Source: Loktanella sp. M215 (GTDB taxonomy: Bacteria; Pseudomonadota; Alphaproteobacteria; Rhodobacterales; Rhodobacteraceae). Taken from it: a stretch of 64,000 nt of DNA. The stretch lies in assembly GCF_021735925.1 (NCBI RefSeq), contig NZ_WMEA01000001.1, forward strand, positions 3,936,001-4,000,000, in the 5' to 3' direction. Both the position numbers and the translations under genes were made by a program. Positions 26,287 to 38,064 of this stretch are shown piece after piece. Each line of letters opens with the position of its first letter. Positions within the stretch are counted from its first letter, which is position 1. Below the pieces are notes generated by a model. The model did not search any database. It was not told the origin of the DNA and saw only the letters and a list, made by a program, of their open reading frames with translations.

Positions 26287-27453
26287 TCAGGCCCAGCGGC
26301 GGGTGGCCTCGGCGATGACGGATTCCTCGTCCGTCGGGATGACCAGCACGTCGATGGCAGAGGTATCGGCCGAGATGCGGATCGCATCGGCGGCGTTCGC
26401 GTCGGGGTCGAGGATGACGCCGAGCCACGCCAGCCGGTCGCAGATCGCCGCGCGCACGACAGAAGAGCGTTCGCCGATCCCGGCGGTAAAGACGATGGCA
26501 TCAAGCCCGCCGTTCGCCGTGGCCAGCGCCGCCAGTTCGGTCGCGGCTCGGAAACAGAACAGAGCAATCGCCTCCTTGGCTGCGGGGACAGCGCTCGCCA
26601 GAAGCACGGCCATGTCAGGGCTGAGGCCCGACACCCCCAGCAGGCCCGACCGGGTGTAAAGCAAGGTCGAGAGCTGCTGCACGGTCATGGCGCGCTGGTC
26701 CATCAGGTAAAGCAACACGCCGGGGTCGATGGTGCCGCAACGCTGCCCCATCATCAGCCCGTCCAGCGCGGTGAACCCCATGCTGGTCGCCACGCTGGCC
26801 CCCTTGTGCAGGGCGCAGATGCTGGCCCCTGCCCCCAGATGCGCCACGATCACGCGTCCCGCGGCGCGGTCGCTATGCTCGGGCAGGACGCCCGCGATGT
26901 AATCATAGGACAGCCCGTGAAAGCCGTAGCGGATGATACCGCTGTCGGTCAGGTCGCGCGGCAAGGCGAAAAGCTGCGCCAGCCGGTCCTGCGTGCGGTG
27001 AAAGCTGGTATCGCAGCAGGCCACCTGCGTCACCTCCGGCAGCAGGGTCGCGACCCGGCGGATGGCGGCCAGGTTGTGCGGCTGGTGCAACGGGGCCAGT
27101 GGCACGAGGTCGGTCAGGGTGCGCAGCAGGGCTGCGGTGATGCGCGCCGGCCCCTTCAGCGTGCGACCGCCGTGGACGACGCGGTGCCCGACGGCGACGA
27201 TGGTCACATCGGGCAGTTGCCGCCCCAGCCAGCGCAGCAGATCGGGGATCAGCGCGTCATGCTGCGCGTCCGGGGCGACGGCCATCGGTTGCGTGACGGG
27301 CGCGCCGCCGTGGTCGCGCGCCGCAAACTGCGCCGCCGTGCCGATGCCCGCGATCTTGCCGCGCATCAGGGCGGGAAAGTCGTCGGCGATGGGGAACAGC
27401 GCGAACTTCAGGCTGCTGGACCCGGCGTTAAGGGTCAGGATCGCGTCGGTCAT
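26287..27453 (-). CDS. ackA: Acetate kinase
   Basis: A 388-residue acetate/propionate kinase making ATP and acetate from acetyl phosphate. Motifs: ILTLNAGSSSLKFALF at the N-terminus, VGHRVVHGG, YGFHGLSYDYI, IVAHLGAGASICA, and VFTAGIGERSS. Its start overlaps the stop of the maoC-pta gene by 4 nt, so the acetyl-phosphate-producing and -consuming enzymes are coupled. Length fits the family. Confidence 0.95.
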   Translation of the reverse strand: MTDAILTLNAGSSSLKFALFPIADDFPALMRGKIAGIGTAAQFAARDHGGAPVTQPMAVAPDAQHDALIPDLLRWLGRQLPDVTIVAVGHRVVHGGRTLKGPARITAALLRTLTDLVPLAPLHQPHNLAAIRRVATLLPEVTQVACCDTSFHRTQDRLAQLFALPRDLTDSGIIRYGFHGLSYDYIAGVLPEHSDRAAGRVIVAHLGAGASICALHKGASVATSMGFTALDGLMMGQRCGTIDPGVLLYLMDQRAMTVQQLSTLLYTRSGLLGVSGLSPDMAVLLASAVPAAKEAIALFCFRAATELAALATANGGLDAIVFTAGIGERSSVVRAAICDRLAWLGVILDPDANAADAIRISADTSAIDVLVIPTDEESVIAEATRRWA

Positions 27454-28847
27454 CCGATCACCAGCCGGGCCAGCGCGCAGGACGCCAGCCGCGCCCATGC
27501 GCTGTCGGCGCGACTGGTCAGGATGATCGGCACAGCCGCCCCCATCACCAGCCCCGCCGCATCCGCCGCCGCCAGATAGATCAACTGCTTGGCCATCATG
27601 TTCGCGGATTCAAGGTCCGGTGCGACAAGGATATCCGCCTGCCCCGCGACCGGCGACACGATCCCCTTGGCCGCCGCCGCGGCAGGCGAGATTGCGTTGT
27701 CAAAGGCCAGCGGCCCGTCCAGCACGCCGCCGGTGATCTGCCCCCGGTCGGCCATCTTGCACAGCGCCGCCGCATCAAGGGTCGAGATCATGCGCGGGTT
27801 CACGGTTTCCACCGCCGCAAGGATCGCGACCTTGGGCAGCACCGTGCCCAGCGCCAGTGCAAGGTCGATCGCGTTCTGCACGATGTCCCGTTTGGCCCCC
27901 AGATCCGGTGCCACGTTGATTGCCGCATCCGTGATCAACAGCGGTCTGGGATAGGTCGGCACGTCAAGGACATAGACATGGCTCATCCGCCGGTCGGTCC
28001 GCAGGCCGAGCGTGGCGTCGACGACGGCCTCCATCAGCTCTTCCGTATGCAGCGCGCCTTTCATCAGGGCCGCGACCTTTCCCGCGCGGGCAAGGGACAC
28101 GGCCATCGCGGCGGCGGCGTGGCTGTGGGGGGTGTCGATGACCTCGACCCCCTTCAGGCTGCGCCCTGCGGATTTGGCCGTGGCCACGATCCGCGCCGCG
28201 GGCCCGACCAGCACCGGCACGATGATACCGCGCGCACCCGCGTCGAGGGCACCGATCAGGGAGAGTTCATCGCAGGGATGCACCACGGCGGTCCGCACCG
28301 GGGTCAGGTCCGTCGTCATGGCGATCAGCCGCGCGTATTGCGCGGCGGGTGCGTGCAGCGCGACCTCTGGCAGCACGATCCGGGGGCGGTGGACCTGGTC
28401 CGACGGCGCGATGACGCGGGCCACGCCGTCGATGACCGTCACGCCGTCCTGATTGACGCAGGAACAGGCAAGCGTGACACGGCCCTTCTTCAGCTTTTCG
28501 GTCACGGTGACCCGCGTCGTGATCGTGTCGCCCAAGGCGACGGGGGCCTTGAACGACAGGCTCTGGTCCAGAAAGATCGTGCCGGGACCGGGCAGTTGTG
28601 TCCCCAGCACAGCGCTGATCAGCGCCGCCCCCCACATGCCGTGGGCGATGATGCCGTGGAACATGTCGGTCGCCGCATAATCCGCATCGACATGTGCCGG
28701 GTTCACGTCGCCGGACATCACCGCAAACAAGGAGATGTCGCGGGGCGTCAGGGTCCGCACCGACTCTGCCGTGTCGCCCACGGCAAGTTCGGCGTAGGTG
28801 CGGTTCTCGATGAAGGCGGGGGTGATCAGGGGGTCAGGCGCGGACAT
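27450..28847 (-). CDS. Bifunctional MaoC-like enoyl-CoA hydratase / phosphate acetyltransferase
   Basis: A 465-residue fusion. Residues ~10-150 form a MaoC hot-dog hydratase domain with the active-site motif GDVNPAHVDADYA and GIIAHGMWGAALIS. Residues ~165-460 form a phosphate acetyl/butyryltransferase domain (GALDAGARGIIVPVLVGP, LMKGALHTEELMEAVVD, ITDAAINVAPDL). The Pta part makes acetyl phosphate for AckA. The hydratase domain may supply or remove hydroxyacyl-CoA relevant to PHA. The start at 28847 has GGAGGT upstream within the fabI end; an ATG at 28865 is also possible. Confidence 0.92.
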   Translation of the reverse strand: MSAPDPLITPAFIENRTYAELAVGDTAESVRTLTPRDISLFAVMSGDVNPAHVDADYAATDMFHGIIAHGMWGAALISAVLGTQLPGPGTIFLDQSLSFKAPVALGDTITTRVTVTEKLKKGRVTLACSCVNQDGVTVIDGVARVIAPSDQVHRPRIVLPEVALHAPAAQYARLIAMTTDLTPVRTAVVHPCDELSLIGALDAGARGIIVPVLVGPAARIVATAKSAGRSLKGVEVIDTPHSHAAAAMAVSLARAGKVAALMKGALHTEELMEAVVDATLGLRTDRRMSHVYVLDVPTYPRPLLITDAAINVAPDLGAKRDIVQNAIDLALALGTVLPKVAILAAVETVNPRMISTLDAAALCKMADRGQITGGVLDGPLAFDNAISPAAAAAKGIVSPVAGQADILVAPDLESANMMAKQLIYLAAADAAGLVMGAAVPIILTSRADSAWARLASCALARLVIG

Positions 28848-29598
28848 GCAGACCTCCGTCGACATGAACGACCTCTCCCGTCACGCAGCGCGCGCCGTCG
28901 CTGGCCAGCATCGCGGCGACCTCTCCGACATCGCGGATCGTCACCAGCGCCTGTTCCGGCGCGCGGTCGCGGGCGGCGTCGATCAGCGCATCGAAATGCG
29001 CGATGCCGGACCCGGCGCGGGTGCGCAGCGGCCCCGGCGACAGGGCGTTGACGCGGATCTGCTGCGGCCCGAGTTCAACGGCCAGATCGCGCACGACCGC
29101 CTCCAGCGCGGCCTTGACCGGGCCCATGATGTTGTAGTCGTCCACCACCTTCTCTCCGCCGTAATAGGTCATCGTCAGGATCGTGCCGCCGGCGTGCATC
29201 AGCGGCTCCGCCAGCCGGGCGGCACGGATCAGCGAGTGGACGGAGATGTCCATCGCCTGCGCGAAGCCCGCGGCGCTGCAATCGGTGACGCGACCGTGCA
29301 GGTCCGGCGCACCGCAAAAGGCGATGGAATGCACGAGGATATCAAGCCGCCCCCAGCGCGCCTTGACCGCGGCAAAGACGGCTTCCATCTGTCCGGGTTT
29401 TTCCACGTCCAGCGGCAGCAGCAGCTTGGCACCCACCGCCTCTGCCACGGGCTGGACGTAAGGTTTTGCAGTGGCGTCGATGTAGGTCATCACGATGTCG
29501 GCGCCTGCGTCCGCCATGGCCTGCGCGCAACCGGCGGCGATGGAATGGGTATTGGCCACGCCGATCACAAGGGCCACCTTGCCGTCCAGCGCGGTCAT
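28834..29598 (-). CDS. fabI: Enoyl-[acyl-carrier-protein] reductase FabI-like
   Basis: A 254-residue SDR-fold enoyl reductase. It has the FabI-type nucleotide motif IGVANTHSIAAGCA, the VHSIAFCG segment, and the active site YYGGEKVVDDYNIMGPVKA, where Tyr and Lys are spaced six residues apart as in FabI. It would reduce enoyl-ACP (or enoyl-CoA) with NADH. Located between phaC and maoC-pta, it may be an accessory copy serving acyl supply and not the main fatty-acid enzyme; that role is inference. Confidence 0.88.
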   Translation of the reverse strand: MTALDGKVALVIGVANTHSIAAGCAQAMADAGADIVMTYIDATAKPYVQPVAEAVGAKLLLPLDVEKPGQMEAVFAAVKARWGRLDILVHSIAFCGAPDLHGRVTDCSAAGFAQAMDISVHSLIRAARLAEPLMHAGGTILTMTYYGGEKVVDDYNIMGPVKAALEAVVRDLAVELGPQQIRVNALSPGPLRTRAGSGIAHFDALIDAARDRAPEQALVTIRDVGEVAAMLASDGARCVTGEVVHVDGGLHVRA

Positions 29599-31355
29599 CG
29601 CTGCATCACATAGGTGCCGGGGGCGTCACCCCTGACCGCATAACGCCCATCGGGCTTGCCCATCGGCGGTGGCGCGACCTCTGGACCGGACCGCGCCTGC
29701 AGCCAGTCCGTCAGCACGGGCCACCACGATCCGTCCTGTGCTGCATTCGCCTCCAGCCACGCGGCCGGATCACGAAAGGCGCCACGTTCGGGCGTGCAGG
29801 CGCTGCGGAAATGGCGGTCATGATGGCCGGGTTCGGACACGATGCCCGCGTTGTGCCCGCCGCTGGTCAGCACGAAGGTCACGTCCGTATCGGCGAACAG
29901 GTGCAGCTTGTAGACCGACTGCCAGGGGGCGACGTGGTCGTCTTCGGTCCCCACGGCAAAGATCGGCGCCGCGATGTCGGTCAGCGCCACCGCCTTGCCG
30001 CCGACCCGGTAATGCCCCTCGGCCAGATCGTTGTGCAGGAACAACTGGCGCAGGTATTCCGCGTGCATCCGCGCGGGCATCCTTGTGGCATCCGCGTTCC
30101 AGGCCATCAGATCAAAGGCATCGCCCCGCTGACCCAGCATGTAGTCGCGGATGATCGGCGCCCAGATCCGGTCGCGGGCATGCAGCAGGGCAAAGGCTCC
30201 GGCCATCTGGTCAGAGGTCAGGAACCCCTGAGCATCCATGATGTCCTCGATCAGGGTGACCTCGGCCTCGTTGATGAACAGCTTCAGCGGACCGGCCTCG
30301 GTGAAATCGACCTGTGCCGCCAGCAGCGTGACGCTGGCCAGGCGGTCGTCCTTGTCGCGGCCCATGGCGGCGGCGGCGATGGCCAGCAGCGTGCCGCCAA
30401 GGCAGTAGCCGACCGCATGGACCTTTGGGGCTGACGTGATCGCTTCGACCGCGTCGAGGGCGGCCATGACACCCAGCTTGCGGTAATCCTCCATGCTCCG
30501 GTCGCGGTCGCTGGCGTCGGGGTTCTTCCACGAGACGATGAAGACGGTGAAGCCCTGTGCGACGAGGAATCCGACCAGCGAGTTCTGCCGCGACAGATCG
30601 AGGATGTAGTATTTCATGATCCACGCCGGCACGATCAGGATCGGTTCGGGCCGCACGGTGTCGGTCGTCGGCGCATACTGGATCAACTCGATCAAGTCGT
30701 TGCGGAACACGACCTTGCCCGGCGTCGCCGCCAGATCGCGCCCCACCACGAAGGCAGAGGGTGCGACCTCGCCCTTGTGGGTGATGTCGTGGGACAGGTT
30801 GCGCAGGCCCTGCAGGATGTTGGTGCCGTGGTCCTGCACCGTGGCCGCCAGCACGTCGGGATTGGTCAGGGCAAAGTTCGACGGCGCCGCCGCATCGGTC
30901 AGCAGACCGGCGGTAAAGGCCATCAGGTTTTCGTGCGGGGTCGCCACGCCATGCACCCCGGTCGTCGCATCCTGCCACAGCTGCCAGTTGCGGTGATAGG
31001 TCTGCGCCAGCACGTTGAACGGATAGACCCGCCACGCGTCAGAGGCAAAGCGCCGGTCATCGGGCACAGTCGCCGGTGTCAGCCCGAGGCTGCCGGTCCA
31101 GAACGCCTGCGTGTCCGCAAGCGCCTGCTGCGCCAGTTCCATCTGCTTGCCGGGGGACGTGGCCATGTGGACGGCCCAGTCCATCCACGCCTCGCCCAGC
31201 ACGGACGGGGCCAGCCCCAGCGTCGCCTGTGCCACATGCGCGTGGGTTTTGCGGTCAAGCGCCTGGTAGGTCGTCTCTGGCTTGGGGGGGACGGCGACTT
31301 CGGGCGGCGTGTCAGTGTTGGGCTGCGGCACGATCTGTTTGACATGACTGGGCAT
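29595..31355 (-). CDS. phaC: Poly(3-hydroxyalkanoate) polymerase family protein
   Basis: A 586-residue PhaC, class I by length, polymerising hydroxyacyl-CoA into storage polyester. The lipase-like box is GYCLGG with the nucleophilic Cys; the partner Asp is in GTEDDHVAPW and the His in TSGGHNAGIV. VFRNDLIELIQY and PILIVPAWIMKYYILDL are class features. GAAGGA precedes the start. It heads a four-gene operon and lies 109 nt after the N-ATPase gamma gene, so read-through is possible. An FNR-like site is in that gap. Confidence 0.93.
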   Translation of the reverse strand: MPSHVKQIVPQPNTDTPPEVAVPPKPETTYQALDRKTHAHVAQATLGLAPSVLGEAWMDWAVHMATSPGKQMELAQQALADTQAFWTGSLGLTPATVPDDRRFASDAWRVYPFNVLAQTYHRNWQLWQDATTGVHGVATPHENLMAFTAGLLTDAAAPSNFALTNPDVLAATVQDHGTNILQGLRNLSHDITHKGEVAPSAFVVGRDLAATPGKVVFRNDLIELIQYAPTTDTVRPEPILIVPAWIMKYYILDLSRQNSLVGFLVAQGFTVFIVSWKNPDASDRDRSMEDYRKLGVMAALDAVEAITSAPKVHAVGYCLGGTLLAIAAAAMGRDKDDRLASVTLLAAQVDFTEAGPLKLFINEAEVTLIEDIMDAQGFLTSDQMAGAFALLHARDRIWAPIIRDYMLGQRGDAFDLMAWNADATRMPARMHAEYLRQLFLHNDLAEGHYRVGGKAVALTDIAAPIFAVGTEDDHVAPWQSVYKLHLFADTDVTFVLTSGGHNAGIVSEPGHHDRHFRSACTPERGAFRDPAAWLEANAAQDGSWWPVLTDWLQARSGPEVAPPPMGKPDGRYAVRGDAPGTYVMQR

Positions 31356-31430
31356 GAAAGGTCCTTCATCACGGGGACGCGGCGGGCGGTCCCCTGCCCC
31401 CCGTGTTAGGGGCCGGGCGACAGGCGCGCC

Positions 31431-31444
31431 TTGATCCAGGTCAG
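31431..31444 (-). promoter_or_regulatory. FNR-like site upstream of phaC
   Basis: Plus-strand TTGATCCAGGTCAG keeps the TTGA-N6-TCA frame of FNR/FixK boxes with two changes in the right half. It lies 76-89 nt before the phaC start, where an activator could act. The match is imperfect and chance occurrence is possible. Confidence 0.35.
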
Positions 31445-31464
31445 CCTATGTCGGCCCATCGGCG

Positions 31465-32295
31465 TCATGTGGCCTGCCCCGCAGCGGCGGCGCCGGTGCC
31501 AAGCTCGATGATCTCGGCGGTGATCGCCTCTTGTCGCACACGGCGTAGTTTGGCCTGAAAGACCGTCAGCTCTTCGCTGATCTGGTGTCCGGCGGCGGTC
31601 ATCGCCTGCATCCGCGCTTCGTTTTCGGCGGCAAAGGCGTGCAGGGCGGCCCGGGTGATGAGGGCGTGCAGGTAATCCTGCCCGATGCTGTCGCGCAGCG
31701 CCGCGGCGGGCAGTTGCGTCAGGACCGCGGCACCGCTGACCGCCGGCAGCGCCGCCAGATCGAGGGGGAAGAGCCTGTGGCGCACCACCTCTGCCCGGCC
31801 TGCGGCCCAGCTTGTGTGGATCACGTCGAGGCTGTCGATCTGCCCCTGCGCCACGGCGGCGAGGACCGCCGCGGTGATCGCCTCGGCGCGTTTCGGGATC
31901 GTGGTGGACTGGGATGGCAGGGCGGTGTGCCAGTGGGGCGTGACGCCCCGGCTGGCCGCAACGGACAGGCCGCGCGTGCCGACAAGGAAGACCGGCACGT
32001 CGTTGTCGGTCGCGACGGTGTCCAGCACCCGTTCGCTGAACGCCCCGGCAAATCCCTGTTCCGCACCAAAGACCAGCAGCCCGATGCGGCCGGCGGGCGA
32101 GGTGGTGCGGTCCCCTGCCCCCAGCACCTGCGCCATGGCCGTGGCGAGCGTGGCGGCATAGCTGTCGACCGCCACGACCTGCGCGCGGGCAACATGGGCG
32201 CGGGCCGAGGCGATGCCCTTCATCGCGTTCACCACCGACCCCAGCTGGCGAATCCCGTCGATCCGGGCGCTGATGTCAGCCAGCCGTTCGGTCAT
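31465..32295 (-). CDS. atpG: N-ATPase F1 gamma subunit
   Basis: A 276-residue central-shaft subunit. The N-terminal helix [20 protein letters not shown] and the C-terminal helix [13 protein letters not shown] with [12 protein letters not shown] are the conserved coiled-coil ends of gamma. It is the last gene of the atpDCQRBEFAG operon, overlapping alpha by 4 nt. It is more divergent than housekeeping gamma subunits, as usual for N-ATPases. Confidence 0.9.
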   Translation of the reverse strand: MTERLADISARIDGIRQLGSVVNAMKGIASARAHVARAQVVAVDSYAATLATAMAQVLGAGDRTTSPAGRIGLLVFGAEQGFAGAFSERVLDTVATDNDVPVFLVGTRGLSVAASRGVTPHWHTALPSQSTTIPKRAEAITAAVLAAVAQGQIDSLDVIHTSWAAGRAEVVRHRLFPLDLAALPAVSGAAVLTQLPAAALRDSIGQDYLHALITRAALHAFAAENEARMQAMTAAGHQISEELTVFQAKLRRVRQEAITAEIIELGTGAAAAGQAT

Positions 32296-33821
32296 GGGTC
32301 GGTGACCGGGTCCGCGGGTGTCAGCGTTACCGCAAAACCCTGAAGCGCCGTCAGCAGCGCGGCGCGGGCGGCACCGTCCAGCTGACCGGTCCGGTCCATC
32401 GCCTGCACGACCGGTGCGGCCTGCGCGTCCAGCGCGGCGGGCAGGCCGGTGCGGAAGGTCTTGACCGCGTCCAGCGGCAGCGGGTCCAGCAGGCCCGTCT
32501 GGACCGCCAGCATCAGCGCCACCTCGTCCACCAGGCGGAAAGGCATGTGCTGGCCTTGCCGCAGCGCTTCCCTGATCCGGGCGCCGCGCGTCAACTGCTG
32601 GCGCACGCGGCCATCGGGCATGCCGCCAAAGCGGGTAAAGACCTCCAGCTCCAGAAACTGGGCGTAGTCCAGCCGCAGGGTGCCCGCGGCCGTGCGCAGG
32701 ACCTTGGCCTGCGTCTTGCCGCCGACCCGGCTGACGGACAGGCCCGCGTCGACAGCGGGTTTCTGGCCCTGATGGAACAGGGCCGCGTCCAGCACGATCT
32801 GCCCGTCGGTGATCGAGATCAGGTTCGTCGGGATATAGGCGGACAGGTTGCCCGCCACCGTCTCGGCGATCGGCAGCGCGGTCAGCGATCCGCCACCCAA
32901 AGCGGGCGAGAGTTTCGCCGCCCGTTCCAGCAGGCGCGCGTGGATGTAGAAGACATCGCCGGGATAGGCCTCTCGCCCCGGACTTTGCCGCGTCAGCAGC
33001 GCGATCTCGCGGTGGGTGGCGGCGTGTTTGGACAAATCATCGAAGACGATCAGCGCGTGCTGACCAGCATCGCGGAAATGTTCGGCCATCGTCATGGCCG
33101 CATAGGGCGCGATCCATTGCAGGCCCGGCGCGCTGGCCGCACTGGCCACCACGACGATGCAGCGGTCGAAATTGCCGCCCGCCTGCAAGGCCGCCACGGC
33201 ACGCCGCACGCTAGAGGATTTCTGCCCCACCGCGACATAGACGCAGATCATGTCGCTGTGCGCCTGTGCGAGGATCGCATCGACCGCGAGGGTCGTCTTG
33301 CCGGTGGAATGATCGCCCACGATCAGCTCCCGCTGGCCGCGACCCAGCGGAAAGAGGGTGTCGACCACCACCACACCGGTCTGCACGGGTTCCGTCACCA
33401 GATCGCGGTCGATGATCGCGGGGGCGGCCCGCTCGATCGGCATCCGGGCGGTGGCGGCCACCGGCCCCTTGCCGTCCAGCGGGCGACCCAGCGGATCGAC
33501 GATGCGGCCCAGCAGCGCTGCGCCCACCGGGACATCCACGACTGTGCCCGTGCCGGTCACAGCGTCGCCCGCCTCCACCTCGGTCGTCCCGTCCAGTAGC
33601 ACGCAGCCGATCCGGTCGGGGTCCAGCACGCGGGCAAACCCGGTCTGCCCGCCCGCGAAATGCAGCACCTCGTCCAGCCCCACATTGCGCAGGCCGGATA
33701 TCATGGCGACGCCATCGCCGATCTCCTCGACCCGGCCACGGTGGATGGCGAGGGGGGCGAGGGTCACGGCGTCCAGCCGCGCCTCGGCCATGGCCAGCCA
33801 TGCGGCGGCGTCACGCGGCAT
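32292..33821 (-). CDS. atpA: N-ATPase F1 alpha subunit
   Basis: A 509-residue non-catalytic nucleotide-binding subunit. The P-loop is GDHSTGKTT (canonical GDRQTGKT), followed by [18 protein letters not shown] and [18 protein letters not shown] segments and the [10 protein letters not shown] motif. The gene order beta-first, alpha near the end, is the N-ATPase arrangement and unlike the atpHAGDC order of housekeeping F1. The start overlaps the b gene by 11 nt. Confidence 0.93.
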   Translation of the reverse strand: MPRDAAAWLAMAEARLDAVTLAPLAIHRGRVEEIGDGVAMISGLRNVGLDEVLHFAGGQTGFARVLDPDRIGCVLLDGTTEVEAGDAVTGTGTVVDVPVGAALLGRIVDPLGRPLDGKGPVAATARMPIERAAPAIIDRDLVTEPVQTGVVVVDTLFPLGRGQRELIVGDHSTGKTTLAVDAILAQAHSDMICVYVAVGQKSSSVRRAVAALQAGGNFDRCIVVVASAASAPGLQWIAPYAAMTMAEHFRDAGQHALIVFDDLSKHAATHREIALLTRQSPGREAYPGDVFYIHARLLERAAKLSPALGGGSLTALPIAETVAGNLSAYIPTNLISITDGQIVLDAALFHQGQKPAVDAGLSVSRVGGKTQAKVLRTAAGTLRLDYAQFLELEVFTRFGGMPDGRVRQQLTRGARIREALRQGQHMPFRLVDEVALMLAVQTGLLDPLPLDAVKTFRTGLPAALDAQAAPVVQAMDRTGQLDGAARAALLTALQGFAVTLTPADPVTDP

Positions 33822-34548
33822 CGGTCAGCGCCCGTTCGATATCGTCCAGATCCGCGCGCCAGCTGTTGTGCAGCGTGAAATGCGGGGTGCGCAACTCGCC
33901 CCCCGCGATCAGCGCCGGATCGGTCACGAAATGCAGCACCGGCTTGGCCCCCAAGGCATCGTGGACCGTCTGCGTGATCGCCTTGCGCGCCTCTGGCGAC
34001 AGATCGCCCGGACTGGCGAGGGTGATCCCGCCCTTTGTCGCGGCCAGCGCGGCCCGGTCCTGCGGCGTCATGGCGCCGATGCCCGCCACCAGACGCGCGA
34101 GGAAGGCCGTCTGCACGACCTCCGTATCCAGTCCCGCCAGCAGCTTGCGGGCCATGGCGACGGCCAGCGTTGCCGCGGCCTTTTCTGCGGCCGCCCGGTC
34201 GGTCTCGGCCTTCGCGGCGGCGGTCGCGGCAGCAGCCGTTACCAGCGCCTCGGCCTGCGTGCGGGCACTGGCGGCGGCGGCCTTGGTCACCACCTCGGCC
34301 TGCGCCGCGGCCTCGGCCAGTGCCGCCGTGCGTTCCGCGGCGATGCCCGCGCGGGTCTGCGTGACCTCGGCCAGCGCCGCGTCCGCCTTGGCCTGCGCCG
34401 CCTTGGCGTCCGTCAGGAGCGCCGTCACGGTCGCCTGCCGGGCGGTGATGGCCGCGGCGACGGGTGTCCAGAAGACGCGCGACAACAGCCACATCAGGAC
34501 CGCGACGTTGATCGCCTGCAGCCCCAGCGTCCACAGGTTGATGCTCAC
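33811..34548 (-). CDS. atpF: N-ATPase F0 b subunit with delta/OSCP-like C-terminus
   Basis: A 245-residue subunit, longer than ordinary b (about 160). One N-terminal membrane helix (residues ~6-24) is followed by a long Ala/Glu/Arg-rich coiled coil. The last 40 residues read [20 protein letters not shown] with [14 protein letters not shown], recalling the C-terminal signature of the delta/OSCP subunit. The operon has no separate delta gene, so this fused end may supply the F1-stator contact. It overlaps c by 4 nt. Confidence 0.9.
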   Translation of the reverse strand: MSINLWTLGLQAINVAVLMWLLSRVFWTPVAAAITARQATVTALLTDAKAAQAKADAALAEVTQTRAGIAAERTAALAEAAAQAEVVTKAAAASARTQAEALVTAAAATAAAKAETDRAAAEKAAATLAVAMARKLLAGLDTEVVQTAFLARLVAGIGAMTPQDRAALAATKGGITLASPGDLSPEARKAITQTVHDALGAKPVLHFVTDPALIAGGELRTPHFTLHNSWRADLDDIERALTDAA

Positions 34549-34790
34549 GTCAGCATCGGGTTGGCAAAAAGCAGCAGCAGGGCCACGACAAGGCAGTAGA
34601 TCGCCGTCGTCTCGATCATCGCGAGGCCGACGAAAAGCGTGCGCGAGATCGTGTTCGCGGCCTCTGGCTGACGAGCGATCGCCTCCATCGCGGCGGCGAC
34701 GGCGCGTCCTTCGGCCAGGGCCGGCCCGATGGAGCCGAAAGAGACGGCGAGCGCCGCGCAGATAATGCTGACGTGGGGAATATAATCCAT
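34545..34790 (-). CDS. atpE: N-ATPase F0 c subunit, Na+-type ligand set
   Basis: An 81-residue two-helix hairpin forming the rotor ring. ARQPEAAN (39-46) is the polar loop. The ion-site residues E27 (in GPALAEGRA), E60, T61, T62 and Y65 (in MIETTAIY) line up with Q32, E65, S66, T67 and Y70 of the Na+-binding Ilyobacter c subunit. The hydroxyl ligand next to the essential Glu is what distinguishes Na+ sites from H+ sites. Two carboxylates per site is the N-ATPase pattern. Confidence 0.93.
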   Translation of the reverse strand: MDYIPHVSIICAALAVSFGSIGPALAEGRAVAAAMEAIARQPEAANTISRTLFVGLAMIETTAIYCLVVALLLLFANPMLT

Positions 34791-35473
34791 CAGGTGTCCT
34801 TTTCGGATGGGGGAGTGCCGTCCTTGATGGTGGCCGCGATGAAGACCATCGCGAGGACGGAAAAGATGTAGGCCTGCACGAGGCCCGTCAGCAGATCGAG
34901 CGCCATGAGCGGGATCGGCACCAGCAGTCCCGCCAGCGACACCACGATGCCGATGACGAAAACGCCGCTCATCACGTTGCCGAACAGGCGGACGAACATG
35001 GAAAACACTCGCGTCAGGCTTTGCAGGATGTTGAGCGGGATCATCACCGGGTTGGGCCGGGTGAAGGACCGCAGATAGCCGACCGGTCCGGCGCCCCGGA
35101 TACCGAACCAGACGACGGACACGAACACCAGCGCCGCAAGCGCCGCGTCGGTTTCAAGCTGCGCCGTCGGCGGCTCCATCCCCGGGATCAGCGAGGTCCA
35201 GTTCGCGATCAGGATGAAGACGAAAAGCGATCCGATGAACCCGCGATAGGGCGCGGGGCCGGCGCCGGTGGTCGCGGTGATCTGTGTGTCGAGGGTCGCA
35301 ACAATCAGCTCCACCGCGGCCTGGCGGCGGGTGGGCGTGGCGGTCAGGGTGCGGGTCAGGGCAAAGGCACAGCCGACAAGCAGCACCATGATGCCCCATG
35401 TCGTCACCACCGCCTGCGTGATCGGCACCGGTCCGATCTGGAACAGCACGGTCGAGGCGAGCGGCGAGATCAT
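34790..35473 (-). CDS. atpB: N-ATPase F0 a subunit
   Basis: A 227-residue membrane stator subunit with about five helices. The essential Arg facing the c ring is in [29 protein letters not shown] and [16 protein letters not shown] are conserved. The start at 35473 (MISPLAS) overlaps atpR by 4 nt; an upstream open extension is not homologous. Its stop shares one base with the c start. Confidence 0.92.
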   Translation of the reverse strand: MISPLASTVLFQIGPVPITQAVVTTWGIMVLLVGCAFALTRTLTATPTRRQAAVELIVATLDTQITATTGAGPAPYRGFIGSLFVFILIANWTSLIPGMEPPTAQLETDAALAALVFVSVVWFGIRGAGPVGYLRSFTRPNPVMIPLNILQSLTRVFSMFVRLFGNVMSGVFVIGIVVSLAGLLVPIPLMALDLLTGLVQAYIFSVLAMVFIAATIKDGTPPSEKDT

Positions 35474-35745
35474 GGTGCGGCCCGCAGTAGAATGACCTTG
35501 GCGCAAAGCACCCCGGCCAGTGCGGCCAGCAGCGCGGCACCGCCCGCCAGCACGGCGACATAGAATCCGGCGCACAGCAGCGACAAGCGGCCAAGGGTCA
35601 GGGCCAGACCGATCAGCGGATGCCCCTGCGCCACGATCAGACGCGCGGTTTCGCGCAGGGCGAGGAAATAGGCGTATCCGAGCCCGACGCCGCCGACAAA
35701 GCAGGCCGGCAGGATGATAGCGAGGGGAAGCGTGTCGAGGGTCAT
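35470..35745 (-). CDS. atpR: N-ATPase accessory membrane protein AtpR
   Basis: A 91-residue hydrophobic protein with three membrane segments (starting MTLDTLPLAIILPACFVG). Position between atpQ and atpB and size identify it as AtpR, specific to N-ATPase operons. Charged residues in the hydrophobic stretches (RETARL; LGRLSLL) fit the idea that AtpR assists c-ring assembly. The start at 35745 overlaps the atpQ stop by 4 nt. Confidence 0.85.
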   Translation of the reverse strand: MTLDTLPLAIILPACFVGGVGLGYAYFLALRETARLIVAQGHPLIGLALTLGRLSLLCAGFYVAVLAGGAALLAALAGVLCAKVILLRAAP

Positions 35746-36025
35746 TCCGCGTTCATCCACGCCCATGCGGTCCAGCCGCCCAGCCCCAGACCCAGCATCA
35801 GGCCGGGCGCCGTCCAGAACAGCCCACCGCCCGTCCGCGCATCCAGCCAGCGCCCGCCGAACAGGCCGACCAGCATGGGTGCGACGATCATCCAGCCCAG
35901 CACACCGATCTGCGCCAGCCTGCGCCCGACCGAGTCTTGACCATCCCGCAGCCAGCGCCCGTGGCGGTCGCGGCGCAGCCGCGCCTGCTGCACGAGGGGG
36001 TCGTCGTCCGGGGCGTCATCGGGGG

Positions 36026-36029
<4 letters not shown>
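35742..36029 (-). CDS. atpQ: N-ATPase accessory protein AtpQ (AtpZ/AtpI-like)
   Basis: A 95-residue protein with a charged N-terminal half (DDAPDDDPLVQQARLRRDRH) and two membrane helices (GVLGWMIVAPMLVGLFGG and LFWTAPGLMLGLGLGGWTAW). It resembles AtpI/AtpZ, proposed to help assemble the rotor and handle Mg2+. The start at 36029 overlaps the epsilon stop by 4 nt. Confidence 0.85.
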
Positions 36030-37968
<1,939 letters not shown>

Positions 37969-38064
37969 TCAAGCGAAATTTATCGCCCGCCGCGCACAAG
38001 ACCGGTTTTCAGATGCCCGTCCTGTCGTATGGTCAACCTGCAGATGTCTTTGGGAGGAGATACG

